Of a stretch of 64,000 bases of DNA, positions 26,225-35,644 are shown piece by piece. Within the stretch, counting starts at the first letter, position 1, and each line of letters begins with the position of its first letter. Origin of the DNA: Rhodobacteraceae bacterium HLUCCA08 (GTDB lineage: Bacteria > Pseudomonadota > Alphaproteobacteria > Rhodobacterales > Rhodobacteraceae); the NCBI GenBank assembly GCA_001314655.1, contig LJSF01000010.1, forward strand, positions 1 to 64,000. The letters are read 5' to 3'. Both the position numbers and the translations under genes were made by a program. The notes under the pieces are model-generated. The model ran no database searches. It was not told where the DNA came from and saw only the letters and a program-made list of their open reading frames with translations.

Positions 26225-27249
26225 CGCACCACCCTCCAGATCCGGTCGCCGCGCCAGTCCCAGAGGGCCCAGAACCGCCCGCTTTCGCTGGACAGGATGA
26301 CCAGCCGGACCCGGCCCAGAACCTCGTCCCGCGCGACAAAGCCGATCCCGCCCGAGCCCTCGGGCAACCGGCTGTCGCGCGAATTGTCGCGATTGTCGCC
26401 CAGAACGAAATAGCTGGCGTCCGGCACCTGGTAAGTCCCGGTATTGTCCAGCGGCCGGGCGCCGATGTTCAGGATCGAATGGGTCCGCCCGCCCGGCAGG
26501 GTTTCCGTGAACCGCTGTTTCAGGCAGTCGGCCCCGATCCCCACCGCGCCCGAACTGCATTGCGGCAGAACCCCCAGCGGGCCCTGTTCGGCCATGGTCT
26601 CGGTGAACAGCCCGTCCGGGGCGACCGCGACCGCGACATCGTCGATGAAGACCTGCCCGCCCCGCAGCTGCACCCGTTCGCCGGGCAGGCCGATGACCCG
26701 CTTGAGGTAGATCACCCCGCTGGCCCGGTCGCGAAAGACGATGATGTCGCCGCGTTCCGGCGTGCCGCGCGTCGCCGCCACCATGTCGCCCACCAGCAGC
26801 GTCGGCTTCATGCTGCCGCCGGGCAACCAATAGGGCGCCCAGGCAATGCGCGAGGCGATCAGCAGCGCCATCAGGCCCAGCCCGAGCAACCCGAGGAACC
26901 GCAGCGGCGCCGACATCTGGTGGCTTTTCAACGGCGTGCCGCGCCGCGCCAGCAACAGCAATACCAGCGCCAGCCAGCCCCAGGGCAGCAGGATCAGCGC
27001 CCACAGCCACCCGGGCAGGCCGGCATCGTTCAGCCGGCGAAGGATCTGGCCGTTCAGCGGCACCCAGAAGACGGCCACGGCCAGGATCGCGATCACCTCG
27101 ATCCAGCGCGGCCCGACCCCGCCCTGCACCAGCCAGAGCCAGGCCAGGACCAGCCCGGCGGCCAGCACCAGTGTCACCAGGAACGCCCCGCGCCCGGAAT
27201 GCCCGTGCAGGTCGAACCCGTCCGTCAGATACCGCAAGCTCGCGCCCAA
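26221..27249 (-). CDS. Second signal peptidase I with an extra N-terminal DUF805-like membrane module
   Basis: A 342-residue protein. Residues 1-135 hold about four hydrophobic helices and the motif [19 protein letters not shown] (71-89), which is typical of DUF805 membrane proteins. A complete type I signal peptidase domain follows: catalytic Ser146 in PGGSMKPT, Lys183 in [11 protein letters not shown], and box [13 protein letters not shown]. It lacks only the usual short N-terminal anchor. It sits 24 bases after the ordinary lepB, overlaps rnc by four, and is a paralogue of lepB. Both enzymes look catalytically intact. What the extra module does, and whether substrates differ, is unknown. 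Confidence 0.85.
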   Translation of the reverse strand: MGASLRYLTDGFDLHGHSGRGAFLVTLVLAAGLVLAWLWLVQGGVGPRWIEVIAILAVAVFWVPLNGQILRRLNDAGLPGWLWALILLPWGWLALVLLLLARRGTPLKSHQMSAPLRFLGLLGLGLMALLIASRIAWAPYWLPGGSMKPTLLVGDMVAATRGTPERGDIIVFRDRASGVIYLKRVIGLPGERVQLRGGQVFIDDVAVAVAPDGLFTETMAEQGPLGVLPQCSSGAVGIGADCLKQRFTETLPGGRTHSILNIGARPLDNTGTYQVPDASYFVLGDNRDNSRDSRLPEGSGGIGFVARDEVLGRVRLVILSSESGRFWALWDWRGDRIWRVVR

Positions 27250-27273
27250 AACGGCCCTCCCGCAGGGTCCGCG

Positions 27274-28146
27274 TTACTCGATCGCCTTGAAATACCGGTC
27301 CGACCGCCAGGACCAGAAGGCCAGGATCGACCGCCCCGAACTGGAGAACATGATCCGGTCGGCGCGCCCGACGATATCCTCGTAATTCACGAAGCCGACG
27401 CCGCCGGCGGTCTGCGGCACCCGGCTGTCCGAGGAATTGTCGCGATTGTCGCCCAAGAAGAAATACTGCCCCTCGGGCACGGTGAACACCCCGGTGTTGT
27501 CGGCGCTGCGCGCGCCCTGCTCGACGATATTCAGGATCGAATGGCGGGCCCCGTTCGGCAGGGTCTCGATGAACCTTTCCTTGAGGCACTCCGCCCCTTC
27601 CGGTGCTCGACCGCCCCCGGCATTGGTGCAGCGCGGCCAGTTGCCCTCGGGGCCCTGGGGTTCGCTGAGTTCGGTGAAAAAGGCCACGCGCTCCAGCCCG
27701 ACCGCTGCGTCATTGATGTGCAGAACCCCGTCGATCATCTGGATCCGGTCGCCCGGCACGCCGATCAGCCGCTTGATGAAATCGCGGCCCGTCACCGGAT
27801 GGCGGAACACCACCACGTCGCCGCGCTCCGGTTCGCCGCCGAACAGGCGGTTGTTGGAGCCCTTGAAGACACCGCAGAAATCCTCGGCATCGATGTCGAC
27901 CCCGAACCGCGGGATGATGATCGACGGACAGGAGGCATAGGAATAGCCATAGGCCATCTTGTTGACGAACAGGAAATCGCCGACCAGCAGCGTGTCCTTC
28001 ATCGACCCCGACGGGATCCAGAACGGCTGGAACAGAAAGGTGCGAAATACCCCGGCGATGAGCAACGCGTAGACGACGGTCTTGAGCGTTTCCCATATGC
28101 CATGCAGCAGACCGTGTTTCTCGGTCTCGCCGGTTCCCTTGCTCAT
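27274..28146 (-). CDS. lepB: Signal peptidase I
   Basis: A 290-residue signal peptidase I that cleaves Sec and Tat signal peptides at the periplasmic face. One N-terminal membrane segment (about 22-40) precedes Ser48 in IPSGSMKDT and Lys125 in [11 protein letters not shown]. Box E is [15 protein letters not shown]. An insertion with three Cys (SCPS, EDFCGV, RCTNAG) and another at AECLKE is found in this group. It is the canonical copy, followed by the DUF805-linked paralogue. The gap to acpS, 121 bases upstream, holds element A2. Confidence 0.95.
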   Translation of the reverse strand: MSKGTGETEKHGLLHGIWETLKTVVYALLIAGVFRTFLFQPFWIPSGSMKDTLLVGDFLFVNKMAYGYSYASCPSIIIPRFGVDIDAEDFCGVFKGSNNRLFGGEPERGDVVVFRHPVTGRDFIKRLIGVPGDRIQMIDGVLHINDAAVGLERVAFFTELSEPQGPEGNWPRCTNAGGGRAPEGAECLKERFIETLPNGARHSILNIVEQGARSADNTGVFTVPEGQYFFLGDNRDNSSDSRVPQTAGGVGFVNYEDIVGRADRIMFSSSGRSILAFWSWRSDRYFKAIE

Positions 28147-28238
28147 TGTTCTGGTCCTGCCTCGCTGCGCACCCGCGCTATCTGAGCGGCGCCGGCCCCG
28201 GAGTCAAGCACAGCCCCGCGCGCATGCCGGGGCCGTGA

Positions 28239-28298
28239 CCGGGACGGTGGGCGGGGCGTCTTGGCCCTCAGGGCCAAGAGCGGCGCCCGGCGTCCCGG
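28239..28298 (+). repeat. Family A intergenic element, copy A2, overlapping the acpS 3' end
   Basis: The flanks match the shared words, and the outer arms CCGGGACG/CGTCCCGG pair over 8 bp. The central hairpin is TTGGCCC-TCA-GGGCCAA (28261-28277). The loop TCA is the TGA stop codon of acpS on the minus strand, and the right half of the element encodes the last residues of AcpS (about DAGRRSWP). Confidence 0.8.
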
Positions 28299-28693
28299 AT
28301 CGGGCGCGCCTCGATCACCACGAAGGCCTGGGCCCAGGGATGATCGTCGGTCAGGGTGACATGGATCACCGCGTCGTGGCCCGGCGGCGTCATCTGCGCC
28401 AGCCGCTCGGCGGCCCAGCCGGTCACCGCCATCACCGGCTGGCCGGTCTCCAGGTTGCTCACCGCCATGTCGCGCCAGGCGATGCCCATCCGCAGCCCGG
28501 TGCCCAGCGCCTTGGAACAGGCCTCCTTCGCCGCCCAGCGCTTGGCATAGGTGCCGGCGACATCGCGCCGCCGCTCGGCCTTGCGCTGCTCGGTCCGGGT
28601 GAACACCCGGTTGCGGAACCGGTCGCCGAAGCGCTCCAGCGTGCCGGCGATGCGGTCGATGTTGCACAGGTCGGTGCCGATACCCAGGATCAT
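28268..28693 (-). CDS. acpS: Holo-[acyl-carrier-protein] synthase
   Basis: A 141-residue AcpS that transfers 4'-phosphopantetheine from CoA to ACP. The motifs are [15 protein letters not shown] (with Asp8) and [15 protein letters not shown] (with Glu in AKE). The C-terminal tail, roughly the last eight residues, comes from repeat element A2, and the stop codon lies in that element's hairpin loop. It is in the conserved pdxJ-acpS-lepB-rnc-era-recO order, here with a small secreted-protein gene and a deaminase gene inserted. Confidence 0.95.
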   Translation of the reverse strand: MILGIGTDLCNIDRIAGTLERFGDRFRNRVFTRTEQRKAERRRDVAGTYAKRWAAKEACSKALGTGLRMGIAWRDMAVSNLETGQPVMAVTGWAAERLAQMTPPGHDAVIHVTLTDDHPWAQAFVVIEARPIRDAGRRSWP

Positions 28694-28744
28694 GGCCCCG
28701 CCATGGCCCGGCGCCGCGCCCCGGTCAAGTCCCCGGCCGCCGGC

Positions 28745-29215
28745 TCACTCGCCGCCCAGCTCGTGCCAGGCCTCGACCGCGCCCGTCGCCTGGTTCACGG
28801 TCACATGCAGCACCAGGGCATTGCCGAAATCCGACGCGGGGTCATAAAGCCGCCCCTGCAGGCTGAAACTCAGGCCCCGGGCGGGGTCATACGCCGCCTG
28901 CAGATCGGCGAAATCCAGCATCAGGTAACCCAGCCCGTCGCCGAACCCCACGACCTTGCACATGCGGCCGCCGATCTCGTCGTAAGGCGGCGACAGGATC
29001 AGCAGGTAATGGGACCCCGCCGCCGGTTCGATCGTGTCCAGCAGGGCCAGTCGCACGGCACCGTTGGCGAAGCTGCGGGTATGGCTGTCCCAGGGTTCGG
29101 CGATCGCCGCGGCACTGGCGCGCCAATCGCAATCATGGATGTCCTGGGCTTCCAGCGGGCCGGCGGCGAGGGCCAGGGCGCTGACCGCACCCAGCTGTCC
29201 GATACGACGCATCAT
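28745..29215 (-). CDS. Secreted protein of unknown function, 156 aa
   Basis: A signal peptide (MMRRIGQLGAVSALALAAGPLEAQ) precedes a mature domain with DIHDCDWRASAAAI, SHTRSFANGAVRLALLDTIEPA, SHYLLILSPPYDE and GGRMCKVVGF. Two Cys (CDW and RMCKV) may pair. It looks like a small beta-rich periplasmic protein that occurs in this operon in related Rhodobacterales. I do not recognise a family. It lies 51 bases upstream of acpS in the same strand. Confidence 0.72.
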   Translation of the reverse strand: MMRRIGQLGAVSALALAAGPLEAQDIHDCDWRASAAAIAEPWDSHTRSFANGAVRLALLDTIEPAAGSHYLLILSPPYDEIGGRMCKVVGFGDGLGYLMLDFADLQAAYDPARGLSFSLQGRLYDPASDFGNALVLHVTVNQATGAVEAWHELGGE

Positions 29216-29296
29216 GGCGACCTTCCGGGATGAGTTCTCCTTGCCGGCCCAGCATAGCCGCGCCGGACCCGCGCGAAAGGCCGATTTTCACCCGCG

Positions 29297-29749
29297 TCAC
29301 CGGTAGAGATGACCGACGATCTCTTCGCCGATCCCGCCGGCATAGTCGAAACCCGCCCCCGAGGCCCGGTGAAAATCGTCGATCCCGAGCCCGGGAAACC
29401 GGAAATTCGCATCTCCGATCAAAGGCTTGCGGGCGGCAAAAACCAGCCGCGCGATCCCCGCCCAGCGCATCGCGCCCAGGCACATCTCGCAGGGCTGGCA
29501 GGACGCGACCAGGGTCGCGCCGGACAGGTCGCGCCCGCCGGCGGCGCGGGCGGCCTCACCGATCGCCACGATCTCGGCATGGCGGGTCGGGTCGCCGCTG
29601 TCCATCACCGCGTTGCGGGCCCGGGCGATCACGGCGCCGTCGCGGATCACGGCGGCGGTAAAGGCCGCGTCGGCGCCGTCGCGGTCCAGCCTGGCCGCCC
29701 AGAGGGCGATCTCGTGGCAGGTGTCGCGTTCCAGCGCGGTCGGGGTCAT
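29297..29749 (-). CDS. Cytidine/deoxycytidylate-type deaminase (nucleoside or guanine deaminase family)
   Basis: A 150-residue zinc deaminase. The zinc and catalytic motif is HAEIVAI (preceded by SGDPT), and the second is [15 protein letters not shown]. The DPT.HAE spacing resembles both TadA and GuaD; the later [16 protein letters not shown] is more like guanine/nucleoside deaminases. The substrate is therefore uncertain. ATG 29749 overlaps the pdxJ stop by four bases; the longer frame upstream is antisense-like shadow inside pdxJ. It is an insertion in the pdxJ-acpS order. Confidence 0.82.
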   Translation of the reverse strand: MTPTALERDTCHEIALWAARLDRDGADAAFTAAVIRDGAVIARARNAVMDSGDPTRHAEIVAIGEAARAAGGRDLSGATLVASCQPCEMCLGAMRWAGIARLVFAARKPLIGDANFRFPGLGIDDFHRASGAGFDYAGGIGEEIVGHLYR

Positions 29750-30486
29750 GCCCGTGCCGCATCCATCCGCCGGCGCATCTCGCGGATCGCCGGCTCCAGC
29801 CCCATGAAGATCGATTCGGCGATCAGGAAATGGCCGATGTTCAGCTCGCGCAGCTCGGGAAAGGCGGCCACGGGGCCGACCGTGTCGAAGGTCAGCCCAT
29901 GGCCGGCATGCACCTCCAGGCCCAGCGAATCGGCAAAGGCCGACATCTCGCGCAGGGCCTCCAGTTCGCGGTCGCGGTCGTCCGGACGGCCCTCGTGATG
30001 GGCGTCGCAATAGGCGCCGGTATGCAGCTCGACCACCGCCGCGCCGATCCGGGCGGCGGCCTCGATCTGGCGGGCATCGGCGGCGATGAAGATCGACACC
30101 CGGCAGCCGGCTTCGCGCAGCGGGGCGATGAAATGGGCCAGCCGGTTCTCCTCGCGCGCGACCTCCAGCCCGCCCTCGGTGGTCCGTTCCTCGCGCTTTT
30201 CGGGAACGATGCAGACCGCATGGGGGCGGTGGCGCAGGGCGATCGCCTGCATTTCCTCGGTCGCGGCCATCTCGAAATTCAGCGGCAGGCTCAGCGCCTC
30301 CATCAGCGCCTCGATATCGGCATCGCTGATATGGCGGCGGTCCTCGCGCAGATGGGCGGTGATGCCGTCGGCGCCGGCGGCCTCGGCCAGCTTTGCGGCG
30401 CGCACCGGGTCGGGATAGGCGCTGCCGCGCGCATTGCGCACGGTGGCGACGTGGTCGATGTTCACGCCCAGGCGCAGCTTGTCCAT
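29746..30486 (-). CDS. pdxJ: Pyridoxine 5'-phosphate synthase
   Basis: A 246-residue PdxJ, the TIM-barrel enzyme that closes the pyridoxine ring from 1-deoxyxylulose 5-phosphate and 3-amino-1-hydroxyacetone phosphate. The N terminus [23 protein letters not shown], the middle [24 protein letters not shown] and the late [11 protein letters not shown] are diagnostic. PLP made here serves, among others, the decarboxylase at 52.8 kb and the PatB-like lyase at 42.4 kb. It is the first gene of the pdxJ-recO run. Confidence 0.96.
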   Translation of the reverse strand: MDKLRLGVNIDHVATVRNARGSAYPDPVRAAKLAEAAGADGITAHLREDRRHISDADIEALMEALSLPLNFEMAATEEMQAIALRHRPHAVCIVPEKREERTTEGGLEVAREENRLAHFIAPLREAGCRVSIFIAADARQIEAAARIGAAVVELHTGAYCDAHHEGRPDDRDRELEALREMSAFADSLGLEVHAGHGLTFDTVGPVAAFPELRELNIGHFLIAESIFMGLEPAIREMRRRMDAARA

Positions 30487-30538
30487 GGCGGGTCCTCTTG
30501 CGGCCGATGACGACAGACCGGCACGCTAGCGCGGCGGC

Positions 30539-31174
30539 TCAGGCTTCGCCAGCCGGTTTCTTGCGCAGCTTGTCCAGCTTGGCGCGCAGCAGCTTGCGAC
30601 GGCGGTTCTGATAGGCCCGCGTCAGCTGCAGAACGACCATGTACATCGCCGTGGCGGCGATCATGCCGGGGATGATCCCGCCCACGGTCCAGGGCCAGAT
30701 GACATCGTTCCAGAAGGTCGCAAGCCGGCCCCATTCGGCCTTTTCGGGCGTGAACAGCGCCTTGAAATTGTGCCACAGATCGGCCGTCGCGCCGCCGAAC
30801 CGGGCCATCGCGCCCTCGATCTCTCCGGGTCGCTGGGGTTCGCCCAGCAGGAAATGCCCTGTCCTGAGCGACACGATCGCGATCGGCACATAGGTCAGCG
30901 GATTGCCGAAGAAGGTCGCCAGCAGCGCGGCGATCACATTGCCGCGCATCGCCCAGGCGATCAGCGCCGACATCAGGAAATGCAGCCCGTAAAAGGGCGT
31001 GAAGGTGACAAAGACGCCGGCCCAGACGCCGCGGGCGATCTTGTCGGGGGTGTCGGGCAGACGGCGCAGGCGGTGGCGCACATAGCGCGCCGCCCGGCCC
31101 CAGCCGCCGCGGGGCCAGAAGAATTCCAGCACGATCCGCCAGAGCGGCCGTTTTTCCCTGCGCTTGAAGACCAA
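30539..31174 (-). CDS. DUF2062 membrane protein, 211 aa
   Basis: A DUF2062 protein with the signature PDKIARGVWAGVFVTFTPFYGLHFLMSALIA near residues 43-73 and GNPLTYVPIAIVSL after it. Four hydrophobic stretches suggest an inner-membrane protein, and both ends are strongly basic. The family is of unknown role. It lies between rsh (15 bases) and pdxJ (52 bases) on the same strand, as in many Rhodobacterales. Confidence 0.87.
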   Translation of the reverse strand: MVFKRREKRPLWRIVLEFFWPRGGWGRAARYVRHRLRRLPDTPDKIARGVWAGVFVTFTPFYGLHFLMSALIAWAMRGNVIAALLATFFGNPLTYVPIAIVSLRTGHFLLGEPQRPGEIEGAMARFGGATADLWHNFKALFTPEKAEWGRLATFWNDVIWPWTVGGIIPGMIAATAMYMVVLQLTRAYQNRRRKLLRAKLDKLRKKPAGEA

Positions 31175-31189
31175 CCCGGCCCCCCTCGA

Positions 31190-33334
31190 TCAAACTGTTT
31201 CACGCTCCGGCAAATCGGCAGCGCGGCCCGGGTCACGGTGGCGCGCGATGGAGGACACGTTGCTGTCCGCCTCAAGCGCCGTCATCACTCGGTGCATGTG
31301 TTCCACATCCCGCAGGTCGACCTCAATCAAAAGCCTGTAATAATCCGGTTTCCGGTCGATGAAGACGAGGTCAGAGATATTCGCCTCCTGTTCGCCGATC
31401 AATGTGCAGATACGGCCCAGAACACCGGCATCGTTCGAAATCGTCAGGTCCATCGCGACATTGTGCACCGCCCTGTGGGTGCCGTCCTGCCAGCGCAGGT
31501 CGATCCAGCGGTCGGGCTGGTCCTCGTAACGGGCCAGAACGTCGCAGTCGATCGCATGCACCACCACGCCCTGGCCGCGATAGGTGATGCCGACGATTCG
31601 CTCGCCCGGCAGCGGCTGGCAGCATGCGGCACGGCGGTGTTGCTGGTCCGGCGACAGGCCGATCACCGCGCGGCGGGCGTCGACCTGGTGGCTCGTATCC
31701 TCCTCCAGGTCGGGATACAGGGCGCGGACCGCCTCGCGGGCGCTGAACTCGGCCGCGCCGAGCCGGGCCAGCAATTCGTCCCGGCCGTCGATGCCCATGG
31801 TCTTGGCCGCGGTGTCCAGCGCCTTGTCGGTGGCCTTCTTGCCGACGTTCTCGAACGCCACCCGGGCCAGTTCGCGGCCCAGCCGGATGAACCGCTCGCG
31901 GTCCTCTTCGCGCAGGGCCCGGCGGATCGCCGACTTGGCCCGGCCGGTCACGGCGATGTCGACCCAGGTGGCCTGGGGGGTCTGGCCCTCGGCGGTGATG
32001 ATGTCGACCGATTGCCCGTTCTTGAGCCGGGTCCAGAGCGGCACCCGGATCCCGTCGACCTTGGCGCCGACGCAGGCATGGCCGACCTTGGTATGGACCG
32101 CATAGGCGAAATCGATCGGCGTGGCGCCGCGCGGCAGCTTGATCACGTCACCCTTGGGGGTGAAGCAGAACACCTGGTCCTGGTACATCTCCAGCTTGAC
32201 CATATCGAGGAATTCGTCGTGGTCCTGTTCCTCGGTGAAGCGTTCGGTGACCTGGGCGATCCAGCGGGTGGGGTCGACGGCGAACCGGTTCTCGACCCGT
32301 TCACCGTCGCGGTAGGACCAATGCGCGGCGACGCCGGTCTCGGCGACCTCGTGCATCTCGCGGGTGCGGATCTGCACCTCGACCCGCTTGCCGTCGCGGC
32401 CGGAAACGGTGGTGTGGATGCTGCGGTAGCCGTTGGTCTTGGGCTGGCTGATGTAATCCTTGAACCGGCCCGGCACGGCGCGCCAGCGCTGGTGGATGGC
32501 GCCCAGCGCGCGATAGCAATCGGCCTCGGACCCGGTGATGACGCGAAAGCCGTAGATGTCGGACAGGCGGGAAAACCCCTGTTCCTTCTCCTGCATCTTG
32601 CGCCAGATCGAATAGGGTTTCTTGGCCCGGCCATGGACCTCGGCCGCGATCCCGGCCTTGTCCAGCTCGTGGCGCATGTCGGCGGTGATCTTTTCCACCA
32701 CGTCGCCGGTTTCGCGCTGCAGCGTGATGAAGCGGCGGATGATCGAATTGCGCCCCTCGGGGTTGAGGACCCGGAAGGCCAGGTCCTCAAGCTCTTCGCG
32801 CATCCATTGCATGCCCATGCGCCCGGCCAGCGGGGCATAGATATCCATCGTCTCGCGCGCCTTCTGGGCCTGTTTTTCCGGCCGCATCGCCTTGATCGTG
32901 CGCATGTTGTGCAGCCGGTCGGCCAGCTTGACCAGAGTCACCCGCAGGTCGCGGCTGGTGGCCATGAACAGCTTGCGGAAATTCTCGGCCTGCTGGGTCT
33001 GGGCGCTGGACAGCTGCAGGTTGGTCAGCTTGGTGACACCGTCCACCAGTTCCGCGATCACCGTGCCGAACCGGCGCTCGACCTCGGCGAAATTCGCCTT
33101 GGTGTCCTCGATCGTGTCGTGCAGCAGGGCGGTGACGATGGTGGCATCGTCCATCTGCATTTCCGCCAGGATCGAGGCGACGGCGATCGGATGGCTGAAA
33201 TAGGGCTCGCCCGATTGCCGGGTCTGGCCCTCGTGCATGTTCTGCCCGAACGCATAGGCGTCGCGCAGAAGCGTTTCGTTGCTGTTGGGGTTGTAGCTGC
33301 GGACCAGCCCGATCAGGTCATCTGCGCTGATCAT
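31190..33334 (-). CDS. rsh: Bifunctional (p)ppGpp synthetase/hydrolase
   Basis: A 714-residue Rel/SpoT protein. The HD hydrolase domain has SHPIAVASIL and HDTIEDT (71-77). The synthetase domain includes YGFRVIT and RFKDYISQPKTNGYRSIHT; the RxKD form of this loop is that of bifunctional, not RelA-type, enzymes. TGS (KLPRGATPIDFAYAVHTKVGH) and a C-terminal ACT domain follow. It should both make and degrade ppGpp, with the ACT and TGS parts sensing ribosome or metabolite state. It is 16 bases downstream of rpoZ, the usual rpoZ-rsh pairing. Confidence 0.95.
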   Translation of the reverse strand: MISADDLIGLVRSYNPNSNETLLRDAYAFGQNMHEGQTRQSGEPYFSHPIAVASILAEMQMDDATIVTALLHDTIEDTKANFAEVERRFGTVIAELVDGVTKLTNLQLSSAQTQQAENFRKLFMATSRDLRVTLVKLADRLHNMRTIKAMRPEKQAQKARETMDIYAPLAGRMGMQWMREELEDLAFRVLNPEGRNSIIRRFITLQRETGDVVEKITADMRHELDKAGIAAEVHGRAKKPYSIWRKMQEKEQGFSRLSDIYGFRVITGSEADCYRALGAIHQRWRAVPGRFKDYISQPKTNGYRSIHTTVSGRDGKRVEVQIRTREMHEVAETGVAAHWSYRDGERVENRFAVDPTRWIAQVTERFTEEQDHDEFLDMVKLEMYQDQVFCFTPKGDVIKLPRGATPIDFAYAVHTKVGHACVGAKVDGIRVPLWTRLKNGQSVDIITAEGQTPQATWVDIAVTGRAKSAIRRALREEDRERFIRLGRELARVAFENVGKKATDKALDTAAKTMGIDGRDELLARLGAAEFSAREAVRALYPDLEEDTSHQVDARRAVIGLSPDQQHRRAACCQPLPGERIVGITYRGQGVVVHAIDCDVLARYEDQPDRWIDLRWQDGTHRAVHNVAMDLTISNDAGVLGRICTLIGEQEANISDLVFIDRKPDYYRLLIEVDLRDVEHMHRVMTALEADSNVSSIARHRDPGRAADLPERETV

Positions 33335-33350
33335 GATCCGCAGGCACGCC

Positions 33351-33710
33351 TCACTTCTGGACTTGCGCCGCCATCAGCTCGCGCAAGAGCTGTTCGTCGG
33401 GCATGTCGTCCTCGGGCTTGTCGGCTTCGGGGCCGCCGGCGCCCATCAGCAGGGCCATGGCGTCGTCCTCGGGCTCGTCGACCTCGATCTGGGTCTGACG
33501 GCTTTCGATCATGCGCTCGCGCAGGTCATCGGCCCGCTGGGTCTCGTCGGCGATTTCGCGCAGGGCCACGACCGGGTTCTTGTCGTTGTCGCGGTTGACC
33601 GTGATCGGCGCGCCCGAGGACACCTCGCGCGCGCGATGGGCGGCCAGCATCACAAGCTCGAAACGGTTCGGAACCTTGTCGACACAATCTTCAACGGTTA
33701 CGCGGGCCAT
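33351..33710 (-). CDS. rpoZ: DNA-directed RNA polymerase omega subunit
   Basis: A 119-residue omega subunit, [29 protein letters not shown] and [13 protein letters not shown] being the family core. The acidic C-terminal tail (about 75-110) is longer than in E. coli but normal for alphaproteobacteria. Omega helps RNA polymerase assembly and, with ppGpp, stringent control, in keeping with its place just upstream of rsh. ATG 33710; the open frame upstream belongs to the Hint gene's shadow. Confidence 0.94.
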   Translation of the reverse strand: MARVTVEDCVDKVPNRFELVMLAAHRAREVSSGAPITVNRDNDKNPVVALREIADETQRADDLRERMIESRQTQIEVDEPEDDAMALLMGAGGPEADKPEDDMPDEQLLRELMAAQVQK

Positions 33711-33747
33711 GGGGCACTCCAGATCGGCAGGTGTTGCAAGAAGCCCG

Positions 33748-34878
33748 CTACCTAATGGCTGTTGCCGGGGTTGACAAGTCGATTCCCCGTGAAACCGACT
33801 TGGTCGCACCGGCGCCGAGCCCTGCACCGGCCTCCCGCCGGCCCAGGCCGACCGGAACCCCGCGCGCCCGCAGAAGGCGCAGCAAGGCCTCGGCCCGACG
33901 CCGCCCCAGCACTGGCCGGGCCGTCGGCCCCCGACCGGGCGCAGCCGACCCGGCGGCGGGCAGGGCGGCGGCGATCCGCAGCCGGTCCAGCGCGCCGAAC
34001 CCGCGCAGACCCATCGGTCCGGGCAGAAAACTCTCGACCGCGGCGCCGTCGGCAAGGATGACCTCGTGACGGTCCAGCAGCAGGCAATGATATTCCGCCC
34101 GCCGGGAGGCGCGACGCTGCCGGACCCGCGGCAGGACCCTGAACGCCTTGGCCGGGGCAAGAACCTCGTCCTGCCCGTCCGCGATCAGGATCCGATGCTG
34201 GGGCGACAGCACAAGGTCGCGCTGCGGCAGGTCGGGGCCCAGCGCGCCGGCCTTGACCTCGACCGGCATGTGCGGGTCGTCGGGCCGATCGAAGCGCAGG
34301 CGCTGCACCCCGATCCAGCGCAGCGGCTGCGCGCCATGGTCGGCGGTCAGAACCGGCTGACCGATGCGCAGCGCCTCGACCCGCCGCGCCCCCGCCGGGG
34401 TGGCGATCAATGTCCCGGGGCAGAAACAGGCCGGCGCGACCGGCTCTGAATGATAGCCCGGGATCATCCTGTAACCGGTGTCGAGCACATGGGTCAGCGT
34501 CACGCTTTCGATCGGCGTGGTTTCGAACGGGTCGTTCTCGGGATCCATGTCGTGCAGCAGCACGACATCCCCGTTGGTCATCTGGATCGCCCAGAACTGC
34601 ACGACCCGCGTGACGCCATCCGTCGTCACCACGCTGGCGCCGTACGAGACCATCTCCTCCAGTTGCAGGGTGACCGGACCCGCGCCCGCATCATAGGACA
34701 GGGTTTCGCCCGGCGTGTTTTCGTTCAGCTCGCCGTCAGACGTGGTGGCGACAAGCGACAACGCGTTCTGCGACAGGATCGACCCGGCGTCGCCATAGGT
34801 CCCCAGGATCGCGGCGGGATCGCTTTCGATGGATGGCAGGTTTCCCAGGAACCAGCCGAAGATCGTCGTCGAAGCCAT
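33748..34878 (-). CDS. Hedgehog/intein (Hint_2) domain protein, 376 aa
   Basis: The Hint domain runs from about 150 to 310: [20 protein letters not shown], the splicing-like Cys being in FCPGT, then [30 protein letters not shown] and [27 protein letters not shown]. The N-terminal 140 residues are a beta-rich, acidic part with no signal peptide I can see. Rhodobacterales carry many such proteins. Hint domains can self-cleave, but here the C-terminal part after the domain is a basic, Arg/Ala-rich tail, not a host protein. It sits between folK and rpoZ, an insertion into that otherwise regular run. The function is unknown. Confidence 0.85.
   Translation of the reverse strand: MASTTIFGWFLGNLPSIESDPAAILGTYGDAGSILSQNALSLVATTSDGELNENTPGETLSYDAGAGPVTLQLEEMVSYGASVVTTDGVTRVVQFWAIQMTNGDVVLLHDMDPENDPFETTPIESVTLTHVLDTGYRMIPGYHSEPVAPACFCPGTLIATPAGARRVEALRIGQPVLTADHGAQPLRWIGVQRLRFDRPDDPHMPVEVKAGALGPDLPQRDLVLSPQHRILIADGQDEVLAPAKAFRVLPRVRQRRASRRAEYHCLLLDRHEVILADGAAVESFLPGPMGLRGFGALDRLRIAAALPAAGSAAPGRGPTARPVLGRRRAEALLRLLRARGVPVGLGRREAGAGLGAGATKSVSRGIDLSTPATAIR
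33749..33777 (-). promoter_or_regulatory. Candidate promoter of rpoZ-rsh
   Basis: On the minus strand TTGTCA (33777-33772), a 17-base spacer and TAGGTA (33754-33749) lie about 40 bases before the rpoZ ATG. The pair overlaps the last codons of the Hint gene. The match to a sigma-70 promoter is fair, but high-GC alphaproteobacterial promoters are weakly conserved. Confidence 0.35.
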
Positions 34879-34967
34879 GTTGAGTCCCCGTGGTCGCCCG
34901 ATGCGCGAAATGTCGTGACGATTATCGCGCAGCGGTGGTTCACGGACCGTTCACCGGGTCCTGGCAG

Positions 34968-35552
34968 TCACAACGGGACCACGTCGCGCCGTTCCGCCGC
35001 GGGCCGCGCGGCCAGCAGCTCCGCCAGGCTGCGCTGCAGAAGCGGATGCACCCAATCCGGGGCCAGTTCGGCCAGCGGGACCAGGACAAAGGACCGGTCC
35101 TGCAGCCGCGGATGGGGCAGGATCAGCCTGTCGGGGGTGCGGCGCGCCTGGTCGGCCGGGGGCAGTTCTCGCCAGGCCGCCTGTCCCGCGGCATCCGGTT
35201 GCACCTGGTCGCCAAGGGCGATCAGATCCAGGTCCAGGCTGCGCGGCCCCCACCGCAATCTGCGCCGCCGGCCCGCCTCGGCCTCGATCCCGTGCAGCGC
35301 GTCCAGGATCGGTTCGGGCCCCGCATGACCCCGCGCGACGAAGCCGGCATTGACGAAATCCGGTCCACTGCCGGCCGGAAAGGCGGAACTGCGATACAGC
35401 CGACTCGCCCTCCCGTTCGCAAAGCGCCTTGACAGCTGCTCCAGCGCCCATTCGACGGTCCGGTGCGGCGTGCCGAAGGGGGACTCCGAATTTGACCCTA
35501 CGGCAATCAGCAGGATATCGCCGCTTTTTGAGGCAACCCGTGCTTGCCGCAT
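34968..35552 (-). CDS. folK: 2-amino-4-hydroxy-6-hydroxymethyldihydropteridine pyrophosphokinase
   Basis: A 194-residue HPPK, which pyrophosphorylates the folate pterin. The core [28 protein letters not shown] and the active-site signature [19 protein letters not shown] (with the [12 protein letters not shown] box) are diagnostic, plus [21 protein letters not shown]. It starts at ATG 35552, divergent from the NYN gene. The gap before its start is AT-rich relative to the rest. Confidence 0.95.
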   Translation of the reverse strand: MRQARVASKSGDILLIAVGSNSESPFGTPHRTVEWALEQLSRRFANGRASRLYRSSAFPAGSGPDFVNAGFVARGHAGPEPILDALHGIEAEAGRRRRLRWGPRSLDLDLIALGDQVQPDAAGQAAWRELPPADQARRTPDRLILPHPRLQDRSFVLVPLAELAPDWVHPLLQRSLAELLAARPAAERRDVVPL

Positions 35553-35571
35553 GTTACATTTTCCTTACAAT
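35544..35571 (+). promoter_or_regulatory. Candidate promoter of the NYN-domain gene
   Basis: TTGCCG (35544-35549), a 16-base spacer and TACAAT (35566-35571) precede the NYN gene start by about 75 bases, in an AT-rich stretch (ATGTTACATTTTCCTTACAA). It overlaps the first codons of folK, so folK and this gene probably influence each other's start. Confidence 0.45.
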
Positions 35572-35644
35572 ATCTGTCGCCGGACCGGGCCCATTCAAGC
35601 CACTCACCATAATCACCCGGGCCGCCTATCTGGAAGGAATGCGA

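Noticed and set aside
25547-27589. A 680-codon frame that would fuse rnc to sequence across the second lepB
   Set aside because: The extra N-terminal part is the shadow of the overlapping lepB-like gene in another frame. The ATG at 26224 starts a normal RNase III.
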